In this document: in pieces, positions 17,182 through 27,256 of the stretch
Numbering within the stretch: the first letter of the stretch is position 1
Layout of the letters: every line of letters begins with the position of its first letter
Origin: Bacillota bacterium
GTDB taxonomy: Bacteria > Bacillota > Sulfobacillia > Thermaerobacterales > RSA17
Length of the DNA stretch: 64,000 nt
Direction: 5' to 3'
Assembly (NCBI GenBank): GCA_017577485.1
Contig: PKRI01000003.1
Span: forward strand, 1 to 64,000
Position numbers and translations under genes: made by a program
The notes under the pieces: model-generated
What the model was told of the DNA's origin: nothing
Database searches by the model: none
Seen by the model: only the letters and a program-made list of their open reading frames with translations

Positions 17182-18737
17182 GCATGCTGGACGCCTTCCG
17201 CCCCCTGGGGCGCCGGATCAAGGCCTGGCGCCGCCGAGGGGACGCCCTGGTGCTGGATCCCGTGCGGCGGGTGACCCGGGTGGCGCTGCCCCCCGGCGAC
17301 CGCGTCGCCGCCATGACCTTCGACGACGGGCCCACGGCGGCGCCGCCCCGCGCCGGCGGGGACCAGGGCCTGACCATGCTGCTGGCCGAGGCCCTGGAGT
17401 CCTTCGGCGCCGCCGGAACCTTCAACGTCATCGGCAGCACCGCCGGCAACTACCCGGACCGGCCCGGCCGTCCCGGCAGCGCCTACTGGAACGGTCTCCG
17501 CTACGACCACTACCCGGCCTTCGGCCGGGACCGGGAAGCCGGCCTGGAACACCAGCCCGACCTGGCCCGGAGGCTGGCCGCCGGAGGCCACGAGCTCTCC
17601 AACCACTCCTACCGCCACCTGCTGTTCGGTCCCAAGCCGCTGGTGTACTGGCGCCGGGCCTGGTTCTCCGGCTCCGCGGAGGCGCTGGCCGACCTGCACC
17701 GCCTGCACGAGGCCATCCGCCTGGCGTCGGGGCGCGAGCCGGCCCTGGCCCGCCCGCCCCACTACGTGGACGTCACCCGCGACGGCTGGACCGCCTACGA
17801 CCTGTACGACTGGCTGGGGTATACGTACCTGGCCGCCAGTTTCGACGGCGGCGGGTGGCTGCCGTCCACCGGTTCCTTCAGGCGGGACGTGGAGGCCATG
17901 GTGGAGCCGCTGCGGCGGGCCCTGGACCACGACCCCGACGGCCTCCGGGGCCAGATCATCTTCCAGAAGGACGGCTACAACATGTCGGGGGAAGCGCCGG
18001 TGGCCGAAGCCCTGCCCCGGCATTTGGAAGTGCTGCACCGCTGCGGCTACCGCGTGGTCACCGTGTCGGAACTGCTGGACCGCTCGCCCTTCGCCGACGT
18101 GGAACCCGACCAGCCGGCGGCGGCGGCCGCCCGGCGGTTGGTGGAAGCGGGGTTCGCGGCGGCCTACCGCGACAACACCGTGCGCCCGGACCGTCCCATG
18201 ACCGCCGCCGAGGCGGCGGTGACCATGCTGCCGCGGCAGGCCTGGCTGGAAGCCCTGGCGGCCCGCACCGGGTGGACGCTGCCGCCGCGGCTCCAGGCCG
18301 GGTGGATGCGCCGCACGGCGCCGGCTCCGGGCTGGCCCGGCGGCACGCCGGGCGGGGGCGCCCCCGGCCGCGCGCCCGGCGGGGCGGCGCCCGCCCCCGG
18401 AAGACGCGGCTCCCGCGGCGCCTACCTGTACGCCCAGGCCTGGGCCTTCCTGCAGGCCGTCACCGGAACCGCGGGCCCCGCCGGCGGACGCCGGCAGGCC
18501 CCGCAGCCGGCGGAACCCGTCAGCGGGCCGCTGCTGGCCGCCTGGATCGAGGCCTGGCTGGACGCGGCGGTGTCCCAGGGCGCCCTGGACGGCGCCGAGG
18601 CGGGGCGGCGCCTGGAATCGGCCCGCCGGGCACTGCCCGCGGGCAGCGGCCCGCTGCCGCGGGGCACGGCCCTGGCGGCCCTGGCCGAGGCCCTGGCGCC
18701 GGACGACACCGGGGCACCGGCCCGGACCCGGCTCTAG
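17178..18737 (+). CDS. Polysaccharide deacetylase (NodB type) with C-terminal SLH-like repeat
   Basis: A 519-residue protein. The deacetylase domain (about 40-305) has the catalytic TFDDGPT and the metal-binding histidines in HELSNHSYRHLL. From about 310 (FADVEP) to 355 it has an S-layer homology repeat: ARRLVEAGFAAAYRDNTVRP, then DRPMTAAEAA. The remainder is Pro/Gly/Ala-rich with a weaker repeat ending in PRGTALAALAEAL. No ordinary signal peptide is evident, which is odd for an SLH protein. It would remove acetyl groups from N-acetylated wall sugars while bound to the pyruvylated polymer made by CsaB. It ends in a CTAG shared with the convergent tagA. Confidence 0.85.
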   Translation: MSMLDAFRPLGRRIKAWRRRGDALVLDPVRRVTRVALPPGDRVAAMTFDDGPTAAPPRAGGDQGLTMLLAEALESFGAAGTFNVIGSTAGNYPDRPGRPGSAYWNGLRYDHYPAFGRDREAGLEHQPDLARRLAAGGHELSNHSYRHLLFGPKPLVYWRRAWFSGSAEALADLHRLHEAIRLASGREPALARPPHYVDVTRDGWTAYDLYDWLGYTYLAASFDGGGWLPSTGSFRRDVEAMVEPLRRALDHDPDGLRGQIIFQKDGYNMSGEAPVAEALPRHLEVLHRCGYRVVTVSELLDRSPFADVEPDQPAAAAARRLVEAGFAAAYRDNTVRPDRPMTAAEAAVTMLPRQAWLEALAARTGWTLPPRLQAGWMRRTAPAPGWPGGTPGGGAPGRAPGGAAPAPGRRGSRGAYLYAQAWAFLQAVTGTAGPAGGRRQAPQPAEPVSGPLLAAWIEAWLDAAVSQGALDGAEAGRRLESARRALPAGSGPLPRGTALAALAEALAPDDTGAPARTRL

Positions 18738-19519
18738 CCCGGTCGCCCCGCCCGCCGCAGCCTCTCGGCCAGCACCAGCAGGGCGAACCGCGGCAGCGCC
18801 AGCTGGCGGCGCCAGCGGCCGGGGTCCGACAGCAGCCGGTACAGCCATTCCAGGTGCGCCCGCCGCATCCAGCGCGGCGCCCGCCGCACCCTTCCCGACA
18901 AGACGTCGAAACTGCCGCCCACGTTGACGGCCACCGGCACCCGCAGCCGCCGGCGGTTGCGGTACAGCCAGCGCAGGTCCCGGCCGGCGCCCATGCCGCT
19001 GAAGAGGATGTGGGCGCCGCTGGCGGCCGCGGCCTCTACGGGAGCGGGATCGTCCAGGGGGAAGTAGCCGTGGTGCCAGCCGGCCAGTTCCAGGCCCGGG
19101 AAGCGCCTCCGCGCCTCGGCCGCCGCCGCCTCCACCACCTCCGGCCGGGCACCCAGGAAAAAGGGGCGCAGCCCTTCCCGGGCGCAGGCGGCCAGCAGCC
19201 GCTCCAGCAGTTCCACCCCCGGCACCCGCTCCGGCAGCGGGGTGCCCAGGATGCGGCCGGCGGCCACCACGCCGATGCCGTCGGCCACCACCAGGGCGGC
19301 TTCCTCCAGCACCCCGGCCAGTTCGCGGTCGTCCCTGGCGGCCGCCAGGATCTCGGGGTTGGCGGTGATGACAAGGTGGGTGGCGCCCGGCGCGCCGGAC
19401 CCGTCCGGCCCGCGCCCGCCGCCGGCCCGGGCCATCTCCAGCACCAGGGCTTCCGCCTGGTCCATGGACACTGCGTCGACGGGAGCGCCCAGGATCCTGA
19501 CCCGCCGGCCCGCGGCCAT
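18734..19519 (-). CDS. tagA: WecG/TagA/CpsF family glycosyltransferase (GT26)
   Basis: A 261-residue membrane-associated transferase that adds N-acetylmannosamine (or a related sugar) to undecaprenyl-diphospho-GlcNAc, the committed step of linkage-unit or secondary wall polymer synthesis. Family motifs seen are RVRILGAPVDAVSMDQA, TANPEILAAA, VVADGIGVVAAG (catalytic Asp) and NVGGSFDVLSG. The usual GSPRQE-like loop is altered to GMGAGRDLRWLY. ATG 19519 fits the family N-terminus but lacks a clear ribosome site; a TTG at 19600 would add 27 residues and overlap the upstream gene. tagO and wecB, which make its substrates, are at 50.6-52.8 kb. Confidence 0.9.
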   Translation of the reverse strand: MAAGRRVRILGAPVDAVSMDQAEALVLEMARAGGGRGPDGSGAPGATHLVITANPEILAAARDDRELAGVLEEAALVVADGIGVVAAGRILGTPLPERVPGVELLERLLAACAREGLRPFFLGARPEVVEAAAAEARRRFPGLELAGWHHGYFPLDDPAPVEAAAASGAHILFSGMGAGRDLRWLYRNRRRLRVPVAVNVGGSFDVLSGRVRRAPRWMRRAHLEWLYRLLSDPGRWRRQLALPRFALLVLAERLRRAGRPG

Positions 19520-19577
19520 CGCCGCGCCTGGCGCCGTTTCCGGCCCCGGCAGGTCCCGGCCCTCCGGGCGTCGTCTC

Positions 19578-20297
19578 TCAGAGTTCGGCTTCGCCCTCAA
19601 TGACCAGCAGGCCCTCCCCGGCCTCCACGGCGGTGATGCGTACCGGCACCGGCAGCAGCGCGGCCAGGTCCACCACCGGGCCGGGCCGCAGGATCAGCGG
19701 CAGCAACTGCTCCGCCAGGAACGGCGGGACCTCCACGCCGTTGACCCGCAGCCGGTCCACCTCCAGCCTCACCTGGGCGCCGGCGGCCGCCCCCGGCGCG
19801 AAATCGCCCTCCAGTTCCACCGCCGCCGCCGCGCCGCCCAGCCGGAGCCGTCCCTGCAGGCGGAAGCCGCCGCCCGGCAGCGACACGGCCAGCTCGTCGA
19901 AGGGGATCCGGGTCCGCAGGTGGTAAGCCAGGTCGTTCTCGCCCAGTTCCAGGCGGAACGCCGCCCGCCGGGCGCCGGAGGCATCCAGGGCTCGGTGGAG
20001 CAGCAGCGCCCAGGGGTCCACCGCCAGGTCCTCCAGCACCACCACCAGGCGGCCGACGCCCGGGACCGCCAGGTCGGTGCCGGCCACCTCCACCCGGTCG
20101 AAGCGGCCCAGCAGCAGATGCCAGCGCGGCGCCGCCTCCAGGCGCACCCGGTAGCGGCCCTCCCCCAGCCATGCCGCCGCCGCCGCCGAGGCCGCCTGCT
20201 CCATCACCGCCGGCACCGCCCACTGGACGGCCGCGCCCACCAGCGCCGCCGCCAGCGCCGTCCAGGCCGCGGCCCGCCCCCAGGCCCTCACGATCAC
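19578..20297 (-). CDS. DUF2993 (LmeA-like) secreted or anchored lipid-binding protein
   Basis: A 239-residue protein with an N-terminal hydrophobic anchor (about 7-35), followed by a beta-rich domain typical of DUF2993: FDRVEVAGTDLAVPGVGRL, a middle FRLELGENDLAYHL, and VNGVEVPPFLAEQLLPLI near the end. LmeA of mycobacteria binds phosphatidylinositol and supports envelope maintenance; the function in Bacillota is unknown. The GTG start overlaps the prfB stop as GTGA. It sits between prfB and tagA, consistent with an envelope role. Confidence 0.8.
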   Translation of the reverse strand: MIVRAWGRAAAWTALAAALVGAAVQWAVPAVMEQAASAAAAAWLGEGRYRVRLEAAPRWHLLLGRFDRVEVAGTDLAVPGVGRLVVVLEDLAVDPWALLLHRALDASGARRAAFRLELGENDLAYHLRTRIPFDELAVSLPGGGFRLQGRLRLGGAAAAVELEGDFAPGAAAGAQVRLEVDRLRVNGVEVPPFLAEQLLPLILRPGPVVDLAALLPVPVRITAVEAGEGLLVIEGEAEL

Positions 20298-21407
20298 GCG
20301 GTGTTGACGGCGGCCCGCTGCTCCAGGACGGCGTAGATGAACACGTCGATGTCGCCGTCCATGACGGCCTGGACGTTGCCGACCTCGACGCCGGTGCGGT
20401 GATCCTTGACCAGTGTGTAGGGTTGGAACACGTAGGAGCGGATCTGGTTGCCCCAGGCGATCTCCCGCTGCTCACCGCGCAGCTCGGCCAGTTCCCGCTG
20501 CCGCTCTTCCTCGCGGCGCTGGCGCAGCCGCGCCTTGAGGATCTTCATGGCGGTCTCGCGGTTGGCATGCTGGGACCGCTCGTTCTGGCAGGTGACCACG
20601 ATGCCGGTGGGCAGGTGGGTGATGCGCACCGCCGAGTCGGTCTTGTTGACGTGCTGGCCGCCGGCGCCGCCGGAGCGGTACGTGTCGATCCGCAGTTCCT
20701 CGGGCCGGATCTCAATGTCGTCGGCGTCGTCGGGCAGGTCGGGAAGCACGTCCACCGAGGCGAAGGACGTGTGGCGACGGCCCGACGCGTCGAAGGGCGA
20801 GATGCGCACCAGGCGGTGCACGCCTTTCTCGGCCTTCAGGAAGCCGTAGGCGTTGGGGCCCTTGACCAGGATGGTGGCGCTCTTGATGCCCGCCTCCTCG
20901 CCCTCCAGGTAGTCCAGCACTTCCACCTTGTAGCCCTTGCGTTCCGCCCAGCGCACGTACATGCGCATCAGCATCTCGGCCCAGTCCTGGGACTCGGTGC
21001 CCCCGGCGCCGGGGTGGAACGACAGGATGGCGTCCTCCCGGTCGTACTTGCCGGTCAGCAGCACCGAAAGCTCCAGGTCCCGCGCCTGCCGCTCCAGGTC
21101 CTGGGTCTCCCGCTGGATGTCCTCCACCAGCGACAGGTCACCCTCGTCCTGGGCCAGCTCCACCAGGCCCAGGGCCTCCTGGGCCCGGTCCAGCAGCTGC
21201 CTGCACGTTTCCAGCGGCTCCTTGAGGCTCTTCAGTTCCCGCAGCCGGCGCTGGGCCTCCTCGGGATCGTCCCAGAAGCCCGGCTGCAGCATGGCTTCTT
21301 CCAGTTCGGCGATGCGCCGCTCACGGCCGGCCGGGTCAAAGAGAATCCCTCAATTCCGCGAGACGGGTGGCCAGCTGCCGCAGACGGCGCGCCTGTTCAT
21401 CCAGCAC
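20294..21407 (-). CDS. prfB: Peptide chain release factor 2, with programmed +1 frameshift
   Basis: RF2 terminates translation at UGA and UAA. The gene is in two frames. Codons 1-23 run from GTG 21407 (GGAGG eight bases upstream) to CTT at 21341-21339. An in-frame TGA (21338-21336) follows, and a +1 slip onto GAC gives DPAGRERRIAELEEAM, the normal RF2 N-terminal region. The product is 370 aa, the usual RF2 length. The discriminator tripeptide SPF (RISPFDASG) and the catalytic GGQ (SGGAGGQHVNKT) mark it as RF2. It starts 15 bases after secA and overlaps the DUF2993 gene. Confidence 0.96.
21335..21350 (-). promoter_or_regulatory. prfB programmed +1 frameshift site
   Basis: The minus strand reads AGGGATTCTCTTTGAC: a Shine-Dalgarno-like AGGG just upstream of CTT-TGA-C, the same arrangement as in E. 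coli prfB. Low RF2 makes the ribosome pause at TGA and slip, so RF2 controls its own synthesis. Confidence 0.95.
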
Positions 21408-21421
21408 TTTCCATGCCTCCT

Positions 21422-24211
<2,790 letters not shown>

Positions 24212-24234
24212 GGGCCGTCACACCTTCCCTGGAC

Positions 24235-24267
24235 AAAAGACGATTTGGAGCCGCGCTCCAAATCGTC
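24235..24267 (-). terminator. Intrinsic terminator in the secA leader (attenuator candidate)
   Basis: A perfect 13-bp inverted repeat (GACGATTTGGAGC / GCTCCAAATCGTC, loop GCG on the minus strand) followed directly by TTTT. It ends only 24 bases before the secA start codon and lies downstream of a good extended -10, so it may be a transcription attenuator rather than just the end of the DUF5317 gene. Confidence 0.8.
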
Positions 24268-24297
24268 GCGGATCACACAAAGTCGGCACCGCGTTCA

Positions 24298-24306
24298 ATT
24301 GTATCA
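24298..24306 (-). promoter_or_regulatory. Extended -10 promoter of secA-prfB
   Basis: TGATACAAT on the minus strand (TGn plus a 5 of 6 -10). No strong -35. Initiation near 24291 would give an 80-base leader that contains the terminator hairpin at 24239-24267. Confidence 0.5.
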
Positions 24307-24325
24307 CGGATGGCCGGCCGGACGC

Positions 24326-24910
24326 TCACGCCACGCCGGTCCCGGTCCCGGCCGGGCGTGCGGCCGGCGGGCGCAGAGCCAGCCTCTGGATCATGACGAA
24401 CAGGCCCGCCATGATCAGCAGGTCGCCGATGCTGTAGACGTGGTTGCCCGGCAGCCAGGCGGGCGACGGCAGGATGTCGGCCAGGAAAGATAACCGGGTG
24501 GCTTCCGCCATGGGCTGGTGCAGGTACGAGCCGCCCTCGAAAAGCTTCTCCAGGCCCATCTCGGCGCTGACCGCCGCCACCGCCTCGGGCGACACCGGCA
24601 TGCGGCCGCCGTTCGAGAGGATGGCCAGGGCGTTGCCCAGGATACCCAGCCCCAGGGTGGGCACGCCGGCCACCTGCCGGTTGATGACCACGGCCGCCAG
24701 CAACGCCAGGTGGGAAACCGCCTGGACGGCCCAGACCACGGCGTCCGACAGCGCGATGCCGGCCGCGGGCGCCCATCCCAGGCCGGCCCGCAGGGCAAAG
24801 GCCGCGATCACCAGCCATCCGTGGCGGAAAGGCAGATCGGCCAGCGCCTTCAGGCGGCCGCCGCGCAGCAGCGCCACGGCCACCGAGGCCAGGATCACCC
24901 AGAAAAACAC
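24326..24910 (-). CDS. DUF5317 family membrane protein
   Basis: A 194-residue integral membrane protein with about five hydrophobic helices and the family-type stretches LGLGILGNALAILSNGGRMPVS and SIGDLLIMAGLFVMIQ. Function unknown. It is encoded 12 bases after the HD-GYP protein, apparently in the same transcript, an association known in clostridia. It is followed by the terminator before secA. The start at 24910 reads as ATG with AGGAGCGG upstream. Confidence 0.75.
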   Translation of the reverse strand: MFFWVILASVAVALLRGGRLKALADLPFRHGWLVIAAFALRAGLGWAPAAGIALSDAVVWAVQAVSHLALLAAVVINRQVAGVPTLGLGILGNALAILSNGGRMPVSPEAVAAVSAEMGLEKLFEGGSYLHQPMAEATRLSFLADILPSPAWLPGNHVYSIGDLLIMAGLFVMIQRLALRPPAARPAGTGTGVA

Positions 24911-24922
24911 GGCACCGCTCCT

Positions 24923-26284
24923 TCAGGAACCGCCGGGGTTGTTGGCGTAGGGACGGATCTGCTCGCGGTCGCGGATCTCATCGTCAAGCCCCCGCAGCAG
25001 TTCTGCCGTGAACTCGCTGGCGCCGGCCAGGATGTCCACCAGGCGCGCCCCGTCGTCGATGGCCCTGCGGAAGGCCGCAACCACCTCCGGATCAAACTGA
25101 CTCCCGGCGCAGCGCTCCAGTTCCTGAAGGGCGTCGTGGACGGTGCGGGCCGGCTTGTAGGGCCGGGCCGAGATCATGGCGTCGAAGGCGTCCACCACCG
25201 AGATGATGCGGGCGCCCAGGGGGATCTGCTCGCCCCGCAGGCCGTCGGGGTACCCGAGGCCGTCCATGCGCTCGTGATGGTGGCGGACCCAGGGGGCTAC
25301 CCGGTCCAGGGACTTGACGTTGGCCAGGATGCGGGCACCGATGATGGGATGCTTCATCATCTCGCGGAAATCGCGGCTGGTGTAGCCCTCGGTCTTGCGC
25401 AGGATCACGTCGGCGATGCCGATCTTGCCCACGTCATGCAGGAGCGCGGCCACCTCCAGGGCCTCCAGGTCGGCCCGGGGCAGCCGCAGCTGGCGGCCCA
25501 CCTCCACGGCCATGCGGGCCACCCGCTCGGCGTGACCGAAGGTGTACGGGTCGCGGGCCTCCAGCGCCGCCGCCAGCGACCGGATGGTGTCCAGGTACTG
25601 GTTGCGGGCGTCCACGTAGAGTTGAAAGCTCTGGCGCGCCGCCAGCAGCGGGATGCTGTAGAAGACGATGCTGAGCACGCCCATCTGCCGGTACGTGGCG
25701 GCGATGAGGTAGGCGATGGGCAGCACCGTCACCCAGTTGGCCGCCACCCAGCGCAGGCCCTGAATGAACGTGGACTGCCAGTTGGGCAGCCGCTGGACCA
25801 CGGAGAAGCCGATGAGCACCAGCACCACGTTGGCCGCGAAGAACGCCACGCCGGCGGCCAGGCCGGCCATGATGGTCCTCGTCTCAGCAAAGCGGGTCAG
25901 GTCACCCTCGGCCAGGCGAAACGTGAGGCTGGCCGCCAGCGTGGCCAGCGCCATCTGCAGCCGGTTGTAGACCACCAGGGGCAGGCGCACCTTGCCCTGC
26001 AGGTCCATGACGCGGACGGTGCCGAAGGCGGCCGCCCAGACCGCCGCCAGCGGCTCGAACAACAGCGCGGCGGCGTACATCAGGGCGAAGCTCACCGACA
26101 CCGACGACCCGTGGCGGAACAGCGGGACCGAAACCGATTCGGTCACCAGGATGAGCAGGAAGAACAGCCAGACCTGCCACCAGTTGGGCAGCCTGGGGGC
26201 AAAAACGACCACGGTCAGGACGGTCACCGCGGCCACGTAGACGATGTAGCGCTGGACCAGCTTGTCTTGCTCGGGCAGCGCCAT
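24923..26284 (-). CDS. Membrane HD-GYP protein, probable cyclic-di-GMP phosphodiesterase
   Basis: A 453-residue protein with about eight membrane segments in the first 220 residues and a C-terminal HD-GYP domain. Catalytic residues are intact: HAERVARMA, LLHDVGKIG (HD near 283-284), KHPIIGARIL, HHHERMDGLGYPDGL and VVDAFDAM. It should hydrolyse cyclic di-GMP. ATG 26284 is chosen because AGGGGG lies eight bases upstream; the frame is open further but without support. A 27-codon ORF with a strong ribosome site is directly upstream. With flagellar genes nearby, it may control the switch between motility and surface life. Confidence 0.9.
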   Translation of the reverse strand: MALPEQDKLVQRYIVYVAAVTVLTVVVFAPRLPNWWQVWLFFLLILVTESVSVPLFRHGSSVSVSFALMYAAALLFEPLAAVWAAAFGTVRVMDLQGKVRLPLVVYNRLQMALATLAASLTFRLAEGDLTRFAETRTIMAGLAAGVAFFAANVVLVLIGFSVVQRLPNWQSTFIQGLRWVAANWVTVLPIAYLIAATYRQMGVLSIVFYSIPLLAARQSFQLYVDARNQYLDTIRSLAAALEARDPYTFGHAERVARMAVEVGRQLRLPRADLEALEVAALLHDVGKIGIADVILRKTEGYTSRDFREMMKHPIIGARILANVKSLDRVAPWVRHHHERMDGLGYPDGLRGEQIPLGARIISVVDAFDAMISARPYKPARTVHDALQELERCAGSQFDPEVVAAFRRAIDDGARLVDILAGASEFTAELLRGLDDEIRDREQIRPYANNPGGS

Positions 26285-26334
26285 GGCTTCTGCCCCCTGG
26301 ACTGAACATTCGTGGACCGGAGGCCCTGGGTCGA

Positions 26335-26418
26335 TTAGCCCACGCCAATCTGCCACGCGCTGCCGCCGGCGAGAGCCAGGGCCAGCACGAACAGGACGAC
26401 CTTCACGAGACGCGCCAT
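26335..26418 (-). CDS. Predicted 27-aa hydrophobic small protein
   Basis: A short ORF with ATG at 26418, GGAGG eight bases upstream and a TAA stop. The peptide begins MARLVKVVLFVLALALAGG and ends AWQIGVG: a positive start and a single hydrophobic helix, as in small membrane proteins. It stops 50 bases before the HD-GYP start. The good ribosome site and the membrane-like composition are the only evidence; conservation is unknown. It could be a real regulator of the HD-GYP protein, a leader peptide, or chance. Confidence 0.5.
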   Translation of the reverse strand: MARLVKVVLFVLALALAGGSAWQIGVG

Positions 26419-26538
26419 CACGATCGCCTCCACGCCCGGCACCAGCCCACCGCTACGGGCAAGGTGCTCTCCGCTGGCTGGAAGCAAGTGAGCGGCCTCC
26501 GGCCCAACCTCCCCCCAAACCCGGTTATCGAAATAAAA

Positions 26539-27171
26539 TCACTCAACTTTGCGTACCAGCCGCCGGTTGACGGCGTCCAGCACCGCCCGGGTCGCCGCCT
26601 CCAACTCGTCGCCGTCGATCACGCTGGTCCCCAACAGCAGCCCCTTCCGGCCCTCGCCGCCGCAGCGGACGGCCACCACCAGGGCCGGGATTCCCGCCAG
26701 TTCCAGGCGGGTGATGTCTTCGACCGCCCAGGACTCGTCAGCGCCGGCCGCGGCCCGGGCCGCCTCCAGGGCCGCCTCTGCCGCCAGCCGCGGCAGGAAG
26801 GTGCGGGCCCGCGGCGCCGAAGCCCGGCCCACGCGGAGGTCGGGACCGCGGCGCAGGCCTACTTCCACTTCCACGTCGCCGCTGCGCCGGTGAACCCCGA
26901 TCCTGGCCACCTGTGCCCGGATGCCGGGAATCCCCATGGCCCGCGCCTCCTGGACCCTCGCCACCCGGATCCGCGCCGGGTCCACGCTCAGGCCGAACCG
27001 GGCGAACAAAAAGGACTTGACGTCGGCGGCGACCTGCGCCGGTGCCTTGCTGCCCTCGGCCAGCACCTCGACTTCTTCGACCGAACCGTCGGCAGCCGGC
27101 CGCACCCGGGCGGCGACGACCCCCACCAAACCCTCCAGAGCCCGTTCCAGAGCGGATGCAGCCAGGGGCAC
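26539..27171 (-). CDS. Conserved hypothetical protein, 210 aa
   Basis: Soluble alpha/beta protein of unknown function. Two parts are visible: VEEVEVLAEGSKAPAQVAAD leading into VKSFLFARFGLSVDPARIRV, and a C-terminal domain ending in GDELEAATRAVLDAVNRRL. Such two-part proteins occur in thermophilic clostridia, but I know no assigned function. The frame is open upstream into the neighbouring gene; GTG 27171 is the first start after which the sequence looks coding, with only a weak ribosome site. It follows the 391-aa hypothetical by about 85 bases. Confidence 0.6.
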   Translation of the reverse strand: MPLAASALERALEGLVGVVAARVRPAADGSVEEVEVLAEGSKAPAQVAADVKSFLFARFGLSVDPARIRVARVQEARAMGIPGIRAQVARIGVHRRSGDVEVEVGLRRGPDLRVGRASAPRARTFLPRLAAEAALEAARAAAGADESWAVEDITRLELAGIPALVVAVRCGGEGRKGLLLGTSVIDGDELEAATRAVLDAVNRRLVRKVE

Positions 27172-27256
27172 CGCAGGACACCACCGGCCCGTCCACCAAT
27201 TTCCGGTGAAACTTCGCTTCCATGCCTGGCTTTCCTGCCGCCACTGCCATAAACTG

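Noticed and set aside
26285..26356. N-terminal extension of the HD-GYP protein from a GTG at 26356
   Set aside because: The extra 24 residues look random, lack a ribosome site, and overlap the better supported 27-codon ORF. The ATG at 26284 has AGGGGG at the right distance.
26419..26538. Possible cyclic-di-GMP riboswitch before the HD-GYP gene
   Set aside because: The gap was searched for the GEMM core (CACGCACAGGGCAAACC type) and tetraloop-receptor patterns; none is present.
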